Source: Phragmites australis (taxonomy: Eukaryota; Streptophyta; Magnoliopsida; Poales; Poaceae). From it: a stretch of 64,000 bases of DNA. Of the stretch, positions 33,193-44,097 are shown piece after piece. The stretch lies in contig NC_084942.1 of NCBI RefSeq assembly GCF_958298935.1, positions 19,289,501 to 19,353,500 of the forward strand. Reading direction: 5' to 3'. Every line of letters begins with the position of its first letter. Position 1 is the stretch's first letter. Under the pieces are notes generated by a model, which was not told the DNA's origin, ran no database searches, and worked only from the letters and a program-made list of their open reading frames with translations. Position numbers and translations under genes: made by a program.

Positions 33193-33421
33193 GTAGTTAC
33201 TCTAATATTCCGCTAGTTCAGAGATTGCACATATGTGCTCCTTCAAATCAGGAAAAATCAAGAAAGATAAATAGGCTAGAGATATACATAACCAATCTCA
33301 TCATACTTCATCAGAGGACATCTTCATATAATGATACTAATACCGAAACCACTCTTTTCTTGAAAAGCTTAATACTGAAATCACTCATATAGCTGATTTC
33401 CAGCACTCGCATAGCTTATAT
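33193..33421. other. Host sequence, displaced 3' flank of the borate exporter gene
   Basis: It lies between the LINE and the copia insertion. A 16-bp exact direct repeat TATGTGCTCCTTCAAA occurs at 33177-33192 and 33232-33247. This is the continuation of the sequence downstream of the transporter gene before the copia element landed. Confidence 0.5.
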
Positions 33422-33809
33422 TGTTGGCTCGAAACCGGCAAGCCCCTGTCGCCGGCGAGCACCGGAACCACACTAGAACGCAAGGAACGCACACGAACAC
33501 CTGGAACACGAACTCGTTTTTTCGCTGCAATGACTGGCAGCTTTTTTGGGTTTGTATTCGCAATTAAATAGAACAAATGACATCCTAAACTCGGCAGCTA
33601 ATTGCCCTACATGCGCGGCATGAACGTCAAACTGATCGAGCCATTCCACGACCTCGCCATGCCGTGCACTCCTCCCTGAAGACTAGGACACGACGCGCTC
33701 CGCATGAACTGGCATGCGTCGAGCTTACTGACATGCCAGGCTTGAGCTATCTAGCCGGCTTATTGGAATCCAAAGCTAAGACACGAACAGCACAGGATTA
33801 CAAGCAACA
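33422..33809 (-). repeat. 3' LTR of the copia element
   Basis: 388 bp, TGTTGG...GCAACA on the plus strand. About 98% identical to the partner LTR at 38215-38602. Confidence 0.95.
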
Positions 33810-33817
33810 ATCTCCTC

Positions 33818-36800
33818 CTAATCCTGATGCTGGAGTTTGATGTCGACGACGCCGATCCGATCGCGCAGCTCCTGGAACTTCACGCGGCCGAGTGACTTCG
33901 TCAGTATGTCCGCGAGCTGATCCTCTGTGGAAATCTACTCGAGAACGATCTTCCCGCCCTCCACACACTCTCTGATGTAGTGATATTTTGTATCAATGTG
34001 TTTGCTTCTATCGTGGTGGACGGGGTTCTTACTGAGATCGATGGCGGACTTGTTGTCCACCCGGAGAATTGGTGCTCCAGACCCTGAGCCGACGATGTCG
34101 CCCAGTAGCCGAGCTAGCCAGACGCCTTGGCAAGCACCGTTCGCCGCGGCGATGTACTCGGCCTCGCATGATGAAAGGGCCGTCACCTTCTGCTTGCTTG
34201 ATTGCCAGGTGATGGGATTGTTTCCGAGGCAGTACAGAACGCCGCTGGTGCTCCTCCGGTCATCGACGTCGCCGGCATGATCGCTGTCGCTATAGCCAAT
34301 CAGCCGGCTGGCCCCCTTGCCCTGCTTGCTGTAGAACACCCCGAGATCCCGCGTTCCCGAGATGTACCTGAGCAGATGTTTCACAGCAGCTCGATGATCT
34401 TCGCGCGGCTCCTCAAGAAACCGGCTCACGAATCCGACTGCGAACGCGATGTCCGGCCTGGTGTTCACCAGGTACCGAAGTCCTCCGACGATGCTCCGGT
34501 ACTCCCTTGCATCCACCAAGGGACTGCTGCTTTTCTTGCTAAGCCTGAGCCGAGCCTCCAGTGGCACGGCGCATGCATTGCAACCTTCCATGCCGCTCCG
34601 CTCCACGAGCTTCGCGGCGTACGCGGCCTGGCATATGCTGATGCCCGCCACCGTCTGCTTCACCTCCAGGCCGAGATAGTAGGAGAGCAACCCCAAGTCG
34701 CTCATCTTGAACATCTTCTTCATCTCGCCCTTGAACTTGCTGATGTCGGCGTTCCCCGTGATCACCAGATCGTCGACGTACACGCCGACTACCAGGCGAA
34801 CGCTCCCCTCGCCGCAAACGTACACGCCGTGCTCCGCTACGCTCTTCTGGAAACCAAGCGACATTAGACTGCCGTCGAGCTTGGCATTCCAGGCCCTGGG
34901 TGCTTGACGAAGACCGTACAGTGCCTTTCTCAGCCGCAGCACCTTGTGCTCGGCCTTGTGGATGACGTAGCCCGCCGGCTGGGCGACGTACACCTCCTCC
35001 TCGAGGTCCCCGTTGAGGAACGCGCTCTTCACGTCCATGTGATGGACTTCCCAACCTTCAGCGGCGGCGAGCGCGAGCAACATCTTCACCGACTCGATCC
35101 GCGCCACCGGCGCGAACACCTCCTCAAAGTCGATGCCAGCGCGCTAGACGTACCCCTTAGCCACCAGACGCGCCTTGTGTTTGACAATAGCCCCGTGTTC
35201 ATCACGCTTCACCTTGAACACCCACTTGAGGCCAATGGGCTTGTGCTTCGCCGGGAGATCGACGAGCTCCCGGGTCTTGTTCTTCCGGATGGACTTCATC
35301 TCCTCGTCCATCGCGCGCCGCCAGCACTCCTCCCGCTCAGCCTCCTTGAACGACGTAGGCTCCTCCGCTGATGTGAACATCAGCTCGCCGCCGTCGAGTG
35401 TGCGCTCCGCGAGCCCAGGCGGAGAGCTTGGGCCTAGCAGGTTGTCGAGGGTGCGGAAATGTGCCAGAGCGTCGTCGTCGTGGTCTGCATCCAGTATGCC
35501 TCCCACTTCACCGGGCGGGGACACGAACTCGACCGGCACAGGCGACACGTGTGTCGCGCCAGGGGCTGGCGTTCCCGGCGTCGAGGGCGTGTTCCTTGCC
35601 GCCGGCGGGGACTGTGATACTACAGGGCTCCTCCCTGCAGCGTTTCCCGCCACGGTCGTGGGCCCCGTCCCCACGGTATACTCGATGATAAACGAGTCGC
35701 GCCCGCTCTCCCTGACGCGCGCTTCCTCTCCCCAATTCCACCGTGCGTCCTCGTCAAAGACGGCGTCGCGCGTCACATGCACGCGCCCGTCCGCCGGGTT
35801 GTACATCCTGTACGCCTTTGAGCCGGGCTCGTACCCGACGAAGATCATCGGCGTACTCCGCTCTTCCAATTTCTTCAAATGTGGCCGGGTGTTTCGCACA
35901 TATGTAAGACAGCCAAAAATGCGAAAGAAGCTCACCGCCGGCCGTTCCCCGTACCAGGCTTCATATGGCGTTCTCCCGTCGAGGCTTCGCGTCGGCGATC
36001 GGTTGAGGATGAAGACCGCCGTGGACACCGCTTCGCCCCAGAACATGCCCGGGAGACCCTTCGCCATGAGCATAGACCGCGCCATGCCGACGACGGTCTG
36101 ATTGCGGCGCTCAACGACGCCATTCTGTTGCGGCGAGTAGGGGGCCGTGAGTTGCCGCTGGACCCCCTCCTCCGCGCAGTAGGCCCCGAACTCCACCGAC
36201 GTGAACTCCCCTCCGCGATCAGTACGGAGCACCTTCAGCTTGCGGCCGGACTCCACCTCTGCCGCGTTCTTGAAACGCCTGATCGCCGCCGGCGCCTGAT
36301 CCTTCCTGGACAGAAGCCACAGCCACATGAAGCGGCTCATGTCATCCACCAGCAGTAGAAAGTACCAGTTCCCGCTCGGCGTTGTCGGTGAGATCGGCCC
36401 GCAGATGTCGCCGTGAACCAGGTCGAGGCCGCCCGTGGCTCGTCGTCGCGCCTGTTCCGGGAACGGGTTGCGTCGCTGCTTGCCCACCAAGCAGCTATCA
36501 CACACTTGATCGACGTGATCAATGTGCGGCAGGCCCCGCACCATGTTCCCGGCCATGAGCTTGCGCAGCGCCCGGAAGTTGACGTGCCCGAAACGCTGGT
36601 GCCAGCGCCACGCTTCGTCCACGCGCCTCGCTGTCAGGCACACCGGGCGCGCGATCTGAAGCTGGATGGTGTAGAGTCGATTGCCGGAGCGCCGGATTCG
36701 CGCCATGAGACGCCGACGCTCGTCGCGGATACACATCACCCCGTCCGCGATGTGCACGTCGTAGCCGTCCTCGTCAAGCTGCCCGATGCTGATGAGGTTG

Positions 36801-38179
36801 GTGTCGAGGCGCGGGATGAGGTACACGCCGGTGAGTTGCCGATGCTCGCCGGTCTTGCAAGCGAAGAGCACCATGCCGCGCCCCTCGATGTTTACGACGG
36901 AGCCGTCTCCGAAGCGAACCGTGCCGATGATGTTCTCATCGAGCTCGGAGAAGACGTCGCGCGACCCGGTCATATGGTTTGTCGCGCCCGTGTCGAGGTA
37001 CCACCGGGTGTCGTCGTCCCTCCTTTCGCCGCCGAACTGCGCGAACACTCGAGCCTCCTCCAAATGAACTGGCCGTACCTGCGATCCCGGCGTCGCGGCG
37101 ATCTGGCGTGGTGGTGGTGAAGAACGGAGCTGCACTGAGCTCACCCTCGCCATGAGCAGGGTGCCCTCGATCTCCTCCTCTGCCTGGACCAGGTGTGCGG
37201 CCTCGTCCCGCTTCTTCTTGCGGCATTCGCGGGCCCAGTGGCCCTTGAACCCGCAGTACCGGCATTCATCCTTGGCGACGTCGCCACCGCCCGTGGCGTC
37301 GCCCTTCTTCTGCTTGGATCCGCCAGCGGCGCCATCCTTCTCGCGCGGGCGTCCGCGCCCGCGGCCTCGATTTCTTCCTCCGCCAGAGGAACTCTGGCCT
37401 TTCTCCGATGTGCCGCCGCTGGAGATCTGCAGACGTTTACTCACCCGCGCCACCAGCTCCTCCTCCGTGAGGTTGAGGCGTGCGATGTTGGTGCCGCCGC
37501 CGCTGAGATCGTGATGCTCCTCCGCTGCCTTCAAACGTCCGACCAGCTCCTCCACTGACAGCTCGTCCAGATCGAGCAATGTCTCGATCGACATCGCGAT
37601 CTGGTGATAGCGCGGAGGCAGTGCCTGCAAGAATTTCCGCACGACCGTCGCCTCCTTGTAGTCGTCGCCGTCGCCGAGGGTCTTGAGCTGCTGCACCAGC
37701 CCGTTGAGGCGCACGGCAAACTCGCCGATGGTCTCCCCGTCCTTGAACGCGAGGGCGTCGAACTCCCTCCGCAGGGTGTGCGCCTTGGCCTTTCGCACGC
37801 CGAGGTTCGCCGTCCTGAGGTCGTCCCACGCCGCCTTGGCGCTCGGCTTGTTCGCAATCGTCTCGAGCATGTCAGCCGGCACCGCCTTGCAGATGGCCTC
37901 CAACGCCATCTGATCGTCGAGGTCGTCGGCGTCGTCGAAGTTCACCGCGTCCCACAGGCCCCGTGCCCGCAGCATGACGCGCATGAGCGCCGACCAGGCG
38001 CCGTAGTTGGTCTTCGTGAGGGTTGGCCAGCCCGCCGACCCGACATCCTTGACGACGCGGCGTTCCACCACGACTCTCCTCTCGCCATCGCGGAACCGTG
38101 GCCGCCGTGGCGGCGGCGACAAAGACTGCCTGCGTCCGCTACACGAAGGAGTCCGCGACGGCCTTGACTGCTGCGACAT
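33818..38179 (-). pseudogene. Copia gag-pol polyprotein with two amber codons
   Basis: A frame of 1,453 codons starts at MSQQSRPSRT (ATG 38179) and ends TAG 33818-33820. Domains in order are: gag core (TNYGAWSALMRVMLRARGLW) and CCHC knuckle (CRYCGFKGHWAREC); protease (WYLDTGATNHM); integrase HHCC (HQRFGHVN ... CDSCLVGKQ) and DDE core (GDICGPI, TDRGGEF, NGVVERRNQT); RT (FAPVARIES, AFLNGDLEEEVYV, YVDDLVI); and RNase H (SDSDHAGDVDDRRSTSG, CEAEYIAAA). Two in-frame TAGs break it. The first is at 35144-35146, between KGYV and RAGIDFEE, where Gln is usual (CAG to TAG). The second is at 33935-33937, near the end before STEDQLADILTKSL. All catalytic motifs are present, so the element died by point mutation only. 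Confidence 0.92.
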
Positions 38180-38201
38180 CCCGGCCCCAGTGCCGTAACC
38201 G

Positions 38202-38213
38202 CTCTGGTACCAA
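38202..38213 (-). promoter_or_regulatory. Primer-binding site of the copia element
   Basis: The minus strand reads TGGTACCAGAGC directly after the 5' LTR, the initiator tRNA-Met type. Confidence 0.8.
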
Positions 38214-38214
38214 T

Positions 38215-38602
38215 TGTTGGCTCGAACCCGGCGAGCCCCTGTCGCCGGCGAGCACCGGAACCACACTAGAACGCAAGGAACGCACACGAACACCTGGAAC
38301 ACGAACTCGTTTTTTCGCTGCAATGACTGGCAGCTTTTTTGGGTTTGTATTCGTAATTAAATAGAACAAATGACCTCCTAAACTCGGCAGCTAACTGCCC
38401 TACATGCGCGGCATGAACGTCAAACTGATCGAGCCATTCCACGACCTCGCCATGCCGCGCACTCCTCCCTGAAGACTAGGACACGACGTGCTCCGCATGA
38501 ACTGGCATGCGTCGAGCTTACTGACATGCCAGGCTTGAGCTATCTAGCCGGCTTATTGGAATCCAAAGCTAAGACACGAACAGCACAGGATTACAAGCAA
38601 CA
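38215..38602 (-). repeat. 5' LTR of the copia element
   Basis: 388 bp. It lies only 79 bp beyond the transporter stop codon and reads in the same direction, so any transcript of the transporter runs into it. Confidence 0.95.
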
Positions 38603-38681
38603 TATATGAGCAATGCAACATTATTTTTATCACTTCGGTGTTGAGCCTCCGCCCAACTTGGATGGACGGGTCTCACCAGTC
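38603..38681 (-). other. Residual 3' UTR of the borate exporter gene
   Basis: 79 bp between stop codon and copia LTR. It shows no AATAAA signal. The original downstream UTR probably continues at 33421 and below, beyond the retrotransposon. Confidence 0.6.
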
Positions 38682-41600
38682 CTAGGGCTGCTCCCTCCTA
38701 CGTCCTAGAGGGCTGCGCTCATGCCTGAGCTCAGTGAGGCGAGGGCTGTACGCCTTTTCAGAAAGAGATGGGCTGCGGATGCCTTTCAGTTCTGCCACTG
38801 GTGTACCACCTGAGCTGGTGATCTTGGGGCTGTTCAGGCGCTTGATCTCACCACGGCTTCTTGTGACCAATTCGTCTAGGATCTCTGCACTCTGGGCCCG
38901 TCCCAATGCAACATCGATATCTTGCTGAAATACATGGCATCACGTGTCAGGAAAAACGCAGAATGACTGTAAGTGTTATAGTTAAAAAAATGCCATGCTC
39001 GTGAGCAAGACTCAAGTGTTTGTCAGGATAGATCAAGTCTTTTAAACTTACGGCAGCAAGGCTGAACGGTATAGCTGGCGATTCCTCGTACTCCGCTGCG
39101 TCCATATCAGTCAAATGTGCACCTTTGAAAAGCTTGGGGAGGATGTACTGCCTGACTGGAACCAGGAGCATGATCATGAGGGGGAAAAGAACCCCGGCTA
39201 TCGGGATCCATGTGATCCCAAAGCAGGCCAACAGATACGCTGTCTGGAAGAGGGTAAACAAGGCTATAGTCTTGAATGGCACGGTCTCTACGAACGTGGT
39301 ATGGTACTCTTCTAGAACCCTGCGAAGATTGGTACATGGTAAGAATTTCAGTCTGCCACAGTAGCCAGCTACAAGCTGTTAAAGAGTATTCGACATAACG
39401 GAATGCTTTCCTGCATCCATCTGATCATATCTTACTTTGTGCATTTGTGGATACATACAGATATGCAGGAACAGAATCAGATGTGTAACCAATACTTCTG
39501 AAGTGAAGTAAAACTTACTTGTATCTTCTACTGGGAGCAGTGAAGAGCAGCAAGATCCTCTCCCAGAACTGATTACCAGGCAAGCTCTCAATGGCCATGA
39601 AGGCAAAATAGCCCCAGAGGACAGATGTAGGGATCTTCTTGAGGAGCGGCATAGCAGCGACACAACCCCCCACCATGGCAGCCTGTAGCAAGTTGCTCAC
39701 ACGCTGCTCCTTGACCTCGATGGGCAGCAGATCATCAATTTCTTTCTCTATGTCAAAGACCGTCTCATCAACTGGCGCGTCAATGTTACCCATGCTTGAA
39801 GCTAGCTGGACCGTTGAGTCCTTGAGCTCATTTAAACCCTGAATTTTATTAGAAAAAATTACAGGGAAGTGTCATTGACAAGAACTATATTATCTTAATA
39901 AAGCACCTGAGGTACTAGTTTTGTCAGGTTTCATGCATACTTTGAGGGACTGTTGCTGATAAATCAGTGGTGTCTGCATCTGCTGATAAGCATCCTGCAT
40001 GCTGCCATACAGTTGGCTTAAGCTCGCATTCTGGCTCATGCTCTTTCGTGCCGTGGCTACTAGTCGGTTACGGAGAAGCTGCATAGAATTTTTTGCCATG
40101 TGAATGATAAATCAGATATTTAGATGGTACTGTGGGGCCTATTCAAACCTTTGATAGCTTACCTGATGCTTGAGAGTAGCCAAGCTCTTTGTATGCATCG
40201 GCGACTGTGGAATGACACCATTTGATGGAGGGATACCAATAAGGCCGCACAATAAGGTCTGTGGAGATGACACTGCTGTAAGTAAAATATATAGCAAAAA
40301 CCAAAAGTTAGTACTTAAAAATTATGCTCATCTGGGCATACCAGGAAGCCTAAGAGAAGCAAATCGTAGTGGAAAGATGGAGGCTTCCTCAAATTGAACT
40401 CTTTCTGCTGAGCAAGTTGAGATGCAACACTATGATCAAAGTAGTAGAGAACAGCAATCATCGTAGCCGGCATGAAGGCACCAATTATGTAGAGGGGCGG
40501 AACATTTGTCATGTCCTGCTCGTTTCATTGATATTGGAGAAACAGTTGATAAGCAATGATGTTTAACCTGAAACAAACTGAATGTTTCAGAATATCTGGT
40601 GAATGTTTGAGTACCTTGATGACTGTCCAATTGTCATATGCACCAGGGGACCATGGATTAGGGCTGAAAAGGCGTCTTGGAATTTCGTTTGGTACACTTC
40701 CATATGGAATGTACGAAACACCTGTCCATACTAGCACCATCAGTGGAACACCATAGTCGGCGATGAAGCCGCGGAGCCATCCTGGTTATAAGCAGTATAT
40801 CAAGAACTAGTCCAAATAAAGTGCTCAATAGTTATAAGCAACAAAAAGTTTGGAGATTGGAGAAGTATAAACTTCTCATAGCATCTACAGGACCAGTTAC
40901 AGTTCCTGATGCATACCTGCTCCATAGCGCCATGATCGCGCCTTCCTGCTCCTCAGGGCGGTAAGTAAAAGGCCAAACGACAAGACGATTGCAAACATTC
41001 CGTTGGCAAACTTCCATGATGGTATAAATTCTAGTGCCTTTCGGTTTTCTCTCTCAGGAATGCGGAACTCGTCAACAAGCCCCTGCATCCAACACACAGA
41101 TTTGTGGTGAGTTACAGTGAACTCAGCTTGAAAATTACTTCAGTATTCATGAATTTTCAGTACTGTTGTTTTGCATATAAGCATTCTTGCTTTTATGCAC
41201 TTCAATTGTTTTAAACTCAGAACGAAGGAAGATTCAGTTGCAGTAATGACCAATCAGCACAAGAAATGCAACTGAAAGCAGGAGACATCTCCATTGGTTT
41301 CCATGTGCTTTTCAGTTTCTGCACATGCCATTGACTAATCTACTAGATTCTCCCACTAGTTGGTTGATTCAGATTGACTAGAGAAGTATATAACTTAAAG
41401 GGGCAACTGGTGTTTCGCACAAAGTTCATAGAGCATCCACAAAGAAATCAAACTTCATTATCAACAGAATGCCTTAACAATTGTCTGCATCAGCACAGGG
41501 TTTCAAGCCTGGAAAGCAGCAATGGCACCAAAAGGGCTGGCTGAGTTGTCACCAACCTTGATAGCCTGCTGCATGAAGAGCATAGCAATCAGAAGCCCAA

Positions 41601-42410
41601 ACAGCTCGCCAGCGACACGGGTGAACCGGTTGATGAATGAGCACGCACCAAATATCGCCAGAAAGAACAGCAGGATCGCAGTCCATACACAGACCCTGCA
41701 CACATGACATCAAAATCAGCTGAAGCGATGACACAATTGGACCAATCTGAAAAAGTTATGTCACCGCGACAAGCATGACCTACCAACCGGTCCAAGCAAG
41801 GAACAGATTTCGGCCAAGGTCGGGCCTGTCCTTGGCAAACTTGAACATGAATGTGTACATGAGCACCGTCGGCTCGGCGACGCCGAGGATCAGCAGAGGC
41901 TGTCCTCCCACAATGGAGTGGATTATGCCACACAGGGCAGTGGATGCCAACGTCTGCACTGCTGTGAGAACTCCATCTGCACATAACAAGTTTAACCCCT
42001 AAATAAGCTTCTCTCCTTACCCACTCACCAACTGTACTGAAACAAACACAAAGAACAAATTGACTCCCCCATTACCAGTGTTTCTCTCCAATTGCTCCCC
42101 GAACGATATCACCGGTATCGCGGATGCGAAGAATATGTAAGTGGTCGGCGCAAGGATCCTGAAACGTAGCAAAAATCACTTCTTTTCATGATCTTGCACC
42201 GGGCAAGAACACAGTTTCAAGATCTTGGGACCATAAGTGAGGCCGAATTCGTACTCCTAAACAACACAATGCCAAGACTGCAAATAAAGATAGGATTAGT
42301 TCATACCTGATACCAGCACGGAACCCTCCAGTCCAATCCTGCTTGTAGCACGCGAGCCTCCCATAGAGGTCGTTCTTGATGCCCCGCAAGGGCACGAAGC
42401 TCTCCTCCAT
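38682..42410 (-). CDS. BOR1-like: BOR1-type borate exporter (SLC4/HCO3-transporter family), 12 exons
   Basis: Exons (minus): 42410-42307, 42158-42076, 41976-41784, 41695-41557, 41082-40917, 40781-40615, 40515-40342, 40258-40163, 40078-39941, 39838-39519, 39319-39052, 38924-38682. All introns are GT-AG and the frames join exactly: 2,091 nt, 696 residues, close to Arabidopsis BOR1 (704). The protein opens [19 protein letters not shown] and shows family landmarks such as [54 protein letters not shown] and [22 protein letters not shown]1 proteins are plasma-membrane exporters that load boron into xylem. YxxPhi sorting motifs are present at Y398 (YGSM) and Y405 (YQQM), but residue 373 is His where Arabidopsis has Tyr. 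Lys592 in LFKGAH may match the ubiquitinated Lys590. No lesion is seen. The maize orthologue group includes RTE; exact orthology needs a tree. Confidence 0.96.
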
Positions 42411-42500
42411 TGCTCGGACCAAAAAGGGCTTCGCTTTTCTCAGACAAGAAGATCTGAGGGTATATTCTGAATGGCCACCTGGTGTCAAGTGAGACCCTGC

Positions 42501-42628
42501 TTACATCTTGCCGCAGATGGAACAGGAGCAAATGCTACAAAATTGCAATCTCGCGATGCATTTAGCGCGGATCCATGGAGGAAGGTGAAGGGCCAAGGCT
42601 ATGAAGAGAAGACGGGCATAGAGAGCAT
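42501..42628 (-). promoter_or_regulatory. Upstream ORFs in the borate exporter leader, including ATG-TAA
   Basis: Between the TATA box and the start codon the minus strand holds four small ORFs: 42628-42599 (9 residues), 42576-42562 (MDPR), 42561-42535 (8 residues) and 42506-42501, which is a bare ATG followed at once by TAA. The last ends 90 nt before the main ATG. Minimal AUG-stop elements are known to mediate boron-dependent ribosome stalling in Arabidopsis NIP5;1, and uORFs control BOR1 translation. The same role here is inference, and assumes the leader is not spliced. Confidence 0.6.
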
Positions 42629-42721
42629 AAGGAGGGAGACTGAGCGAGAGGGCAAGCTCGAGAGAGTTTCAGAGGCAGGAGAGGGAAGAGCTTCAGAGCA
42701 ACTGAATGGGATAGTGGGCAG

Positions 42722-42728
42722 TTATATA
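42722..42728 (-). promoter_or_regulatory. TATA box of the borate exporter gene
   Basis: TATATAA on the minus strand, 312 bp upstream of the start codon. It is followed by a CT-rich leader (CTCTCCTGCC, CTCTCGCTC) typical of plant 5' UTRs. Confidence 0.7.
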
Positions 42729-42730
42729 GG

Positions 42731-44097
42731 CAGTGGCAGCGACATTAGAGCTTTGGAGAGAGGGCGTCACTTTGCCTCACTTTAGGCCATAGTTTTTTTT
42801 TACCGATAAATAAAATGTAATAGAGGTCAATCAGTAAATATGATTTATTAGATGTATTAAATAAAATTTAAATAAATTTAAACAAAATATTTGTAAATAT
42901 GATAATTTTTTTCTACCGAGATCCATCGGTAAACCCAATAAACCGGATATATCAAGCCGATTTATTTCCATGCTTTCAAGTCCTAAAAGAATTCTTGATA
43001 CAAAGAAAAGCTTAAAGTAGTATTCAATCATTTTTGGTTAAAAAATGCATTGCGCAAGAACTGATCAGGGAAGGCGTGCTGAGCACAAGTAAAGCAAAAG
43101 CACAAGAGAGTTGCTGGGTTTCAGTGGGGTGACACAGCAAGCAGGATGGCTGGTGTGACTTGAAGCCAATCCAGAAGGAAGCTGTGGGCCTGTAACTGCT
43201 GCAGCAAGTGTAACAGTCTACTAGTGCTATTTTTATTTATTTACCGGTGTATTGTCCGGTGAAAAATGATCAGGAAAAAAACAAGAGGAAAATAGAAAAA
43301 AAATGGTTTGTTTGGTTGTGTTGCCTTGGGATTTGGGAGGGCAGTGCCAGTCCAGCTCGAGCTGTCTGTTGTCTTGGGGAAGGACCCAACCAGCTTCCTC
43401 TGACCATTTTACTAATCTCTTCATGTGCTTTCTCCTATGCGTTTTGGGTTTCCTCTGAAAAATTTATAATTGTTGCTTCTATGTCCATTACAGATGTTCA
43501 GGGATGTTTTTCTTTACCGAAATTAAGGTGGAAAGGCAGCAACTTTTGGAAGAAATGTTCATGTGCGGTTGGCAACTTTAATCAACGATTTTTTGTGTGA
43601 AGGTAAGCTCCAGAGTATCGTAATTGCATGAGATAAGCATGAACAACCATTGCAAATCGTGTGAGGTGGTGTGTGCCCATCAGGGTTCACAAATTCAAAA
43701 GATATTTGCGAATATCGACCGATTCGAGCTCAGTCGCATTACGAAAACCGACACTTATCGGTCAAATTTGAATTTAAATTAAAAAATTATGAATTTTGTC
43801 CAAATTCTCACCAAATTCTTTGAATTTCAATAGATATTTACGATATTCGAAGACTGCGCTGGGAACGCATTACAATGATCAAACGCATTTGTGAACTCCG
43901 GTGTGCATGCACGACTTTCATGTAATGGAATTCCGCAAACTGTGGCGCCTTTCACGAACTGTCAGTCAATGTGAACTACAGCTTTTGATAGCATGCCATT
44001 TCATCTCGTGTACTAGTATCCCAAAGAAGTAACCCTTCCTCGATTTTTGGTTGGTGCAGTGAGCTTAGTTGCATATTTGATTATTGGAATTTCTAGG
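42731..44097. other. Upstream intergenic DNA of copy A, no gene
   Basis: Beyond the promoter I see only AT-rich sequence. The open frame at 43247-43600 aligns to non-coding sequence in copy B that carries stops and an internal duplication, so I do not call it a gene. Confidence 0.5.

Larger units (their letters stand above)
33422..38602 (-). mobile_element. Ty1/copia LTR retrotransposon, nearly intact
   Basis: Two 388-bp LTRs (38215-38602 is the 5' LTR, 33422-33809 the 3' LTR) begin TGTTGC and end CCAACA in element orientation. They are flanked by an exact TATAT duplication (33417-33421 and 38603-38607). The PBS (TGGTACCAGAGC, minus strand, about 38202-38213) fits initiator tRNA-Met. A single polyprotein frame is interrupted only by two TAG codons. 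The LTRs differ at roughly eight positions (by eye), so insertion is fairly recent. It lies in the 3' UTR or immediate flank of the borate exporter, same strand. Confidence 0.95.

Noticed and set aside
34202..38198. Numerous plus-strand frames opposite the copia polyprotein
   Set aside because: They are shadows of a GC-rich coding strand; the minus strand carries the conserved retroviral-type domains.
42307..42488. An upstream extension of the borate exporter start
   Set aside because: The extended frame opens only with a TTG codon; the ATG at 42410 gives the family-typical [14 protein letters not shown] start.
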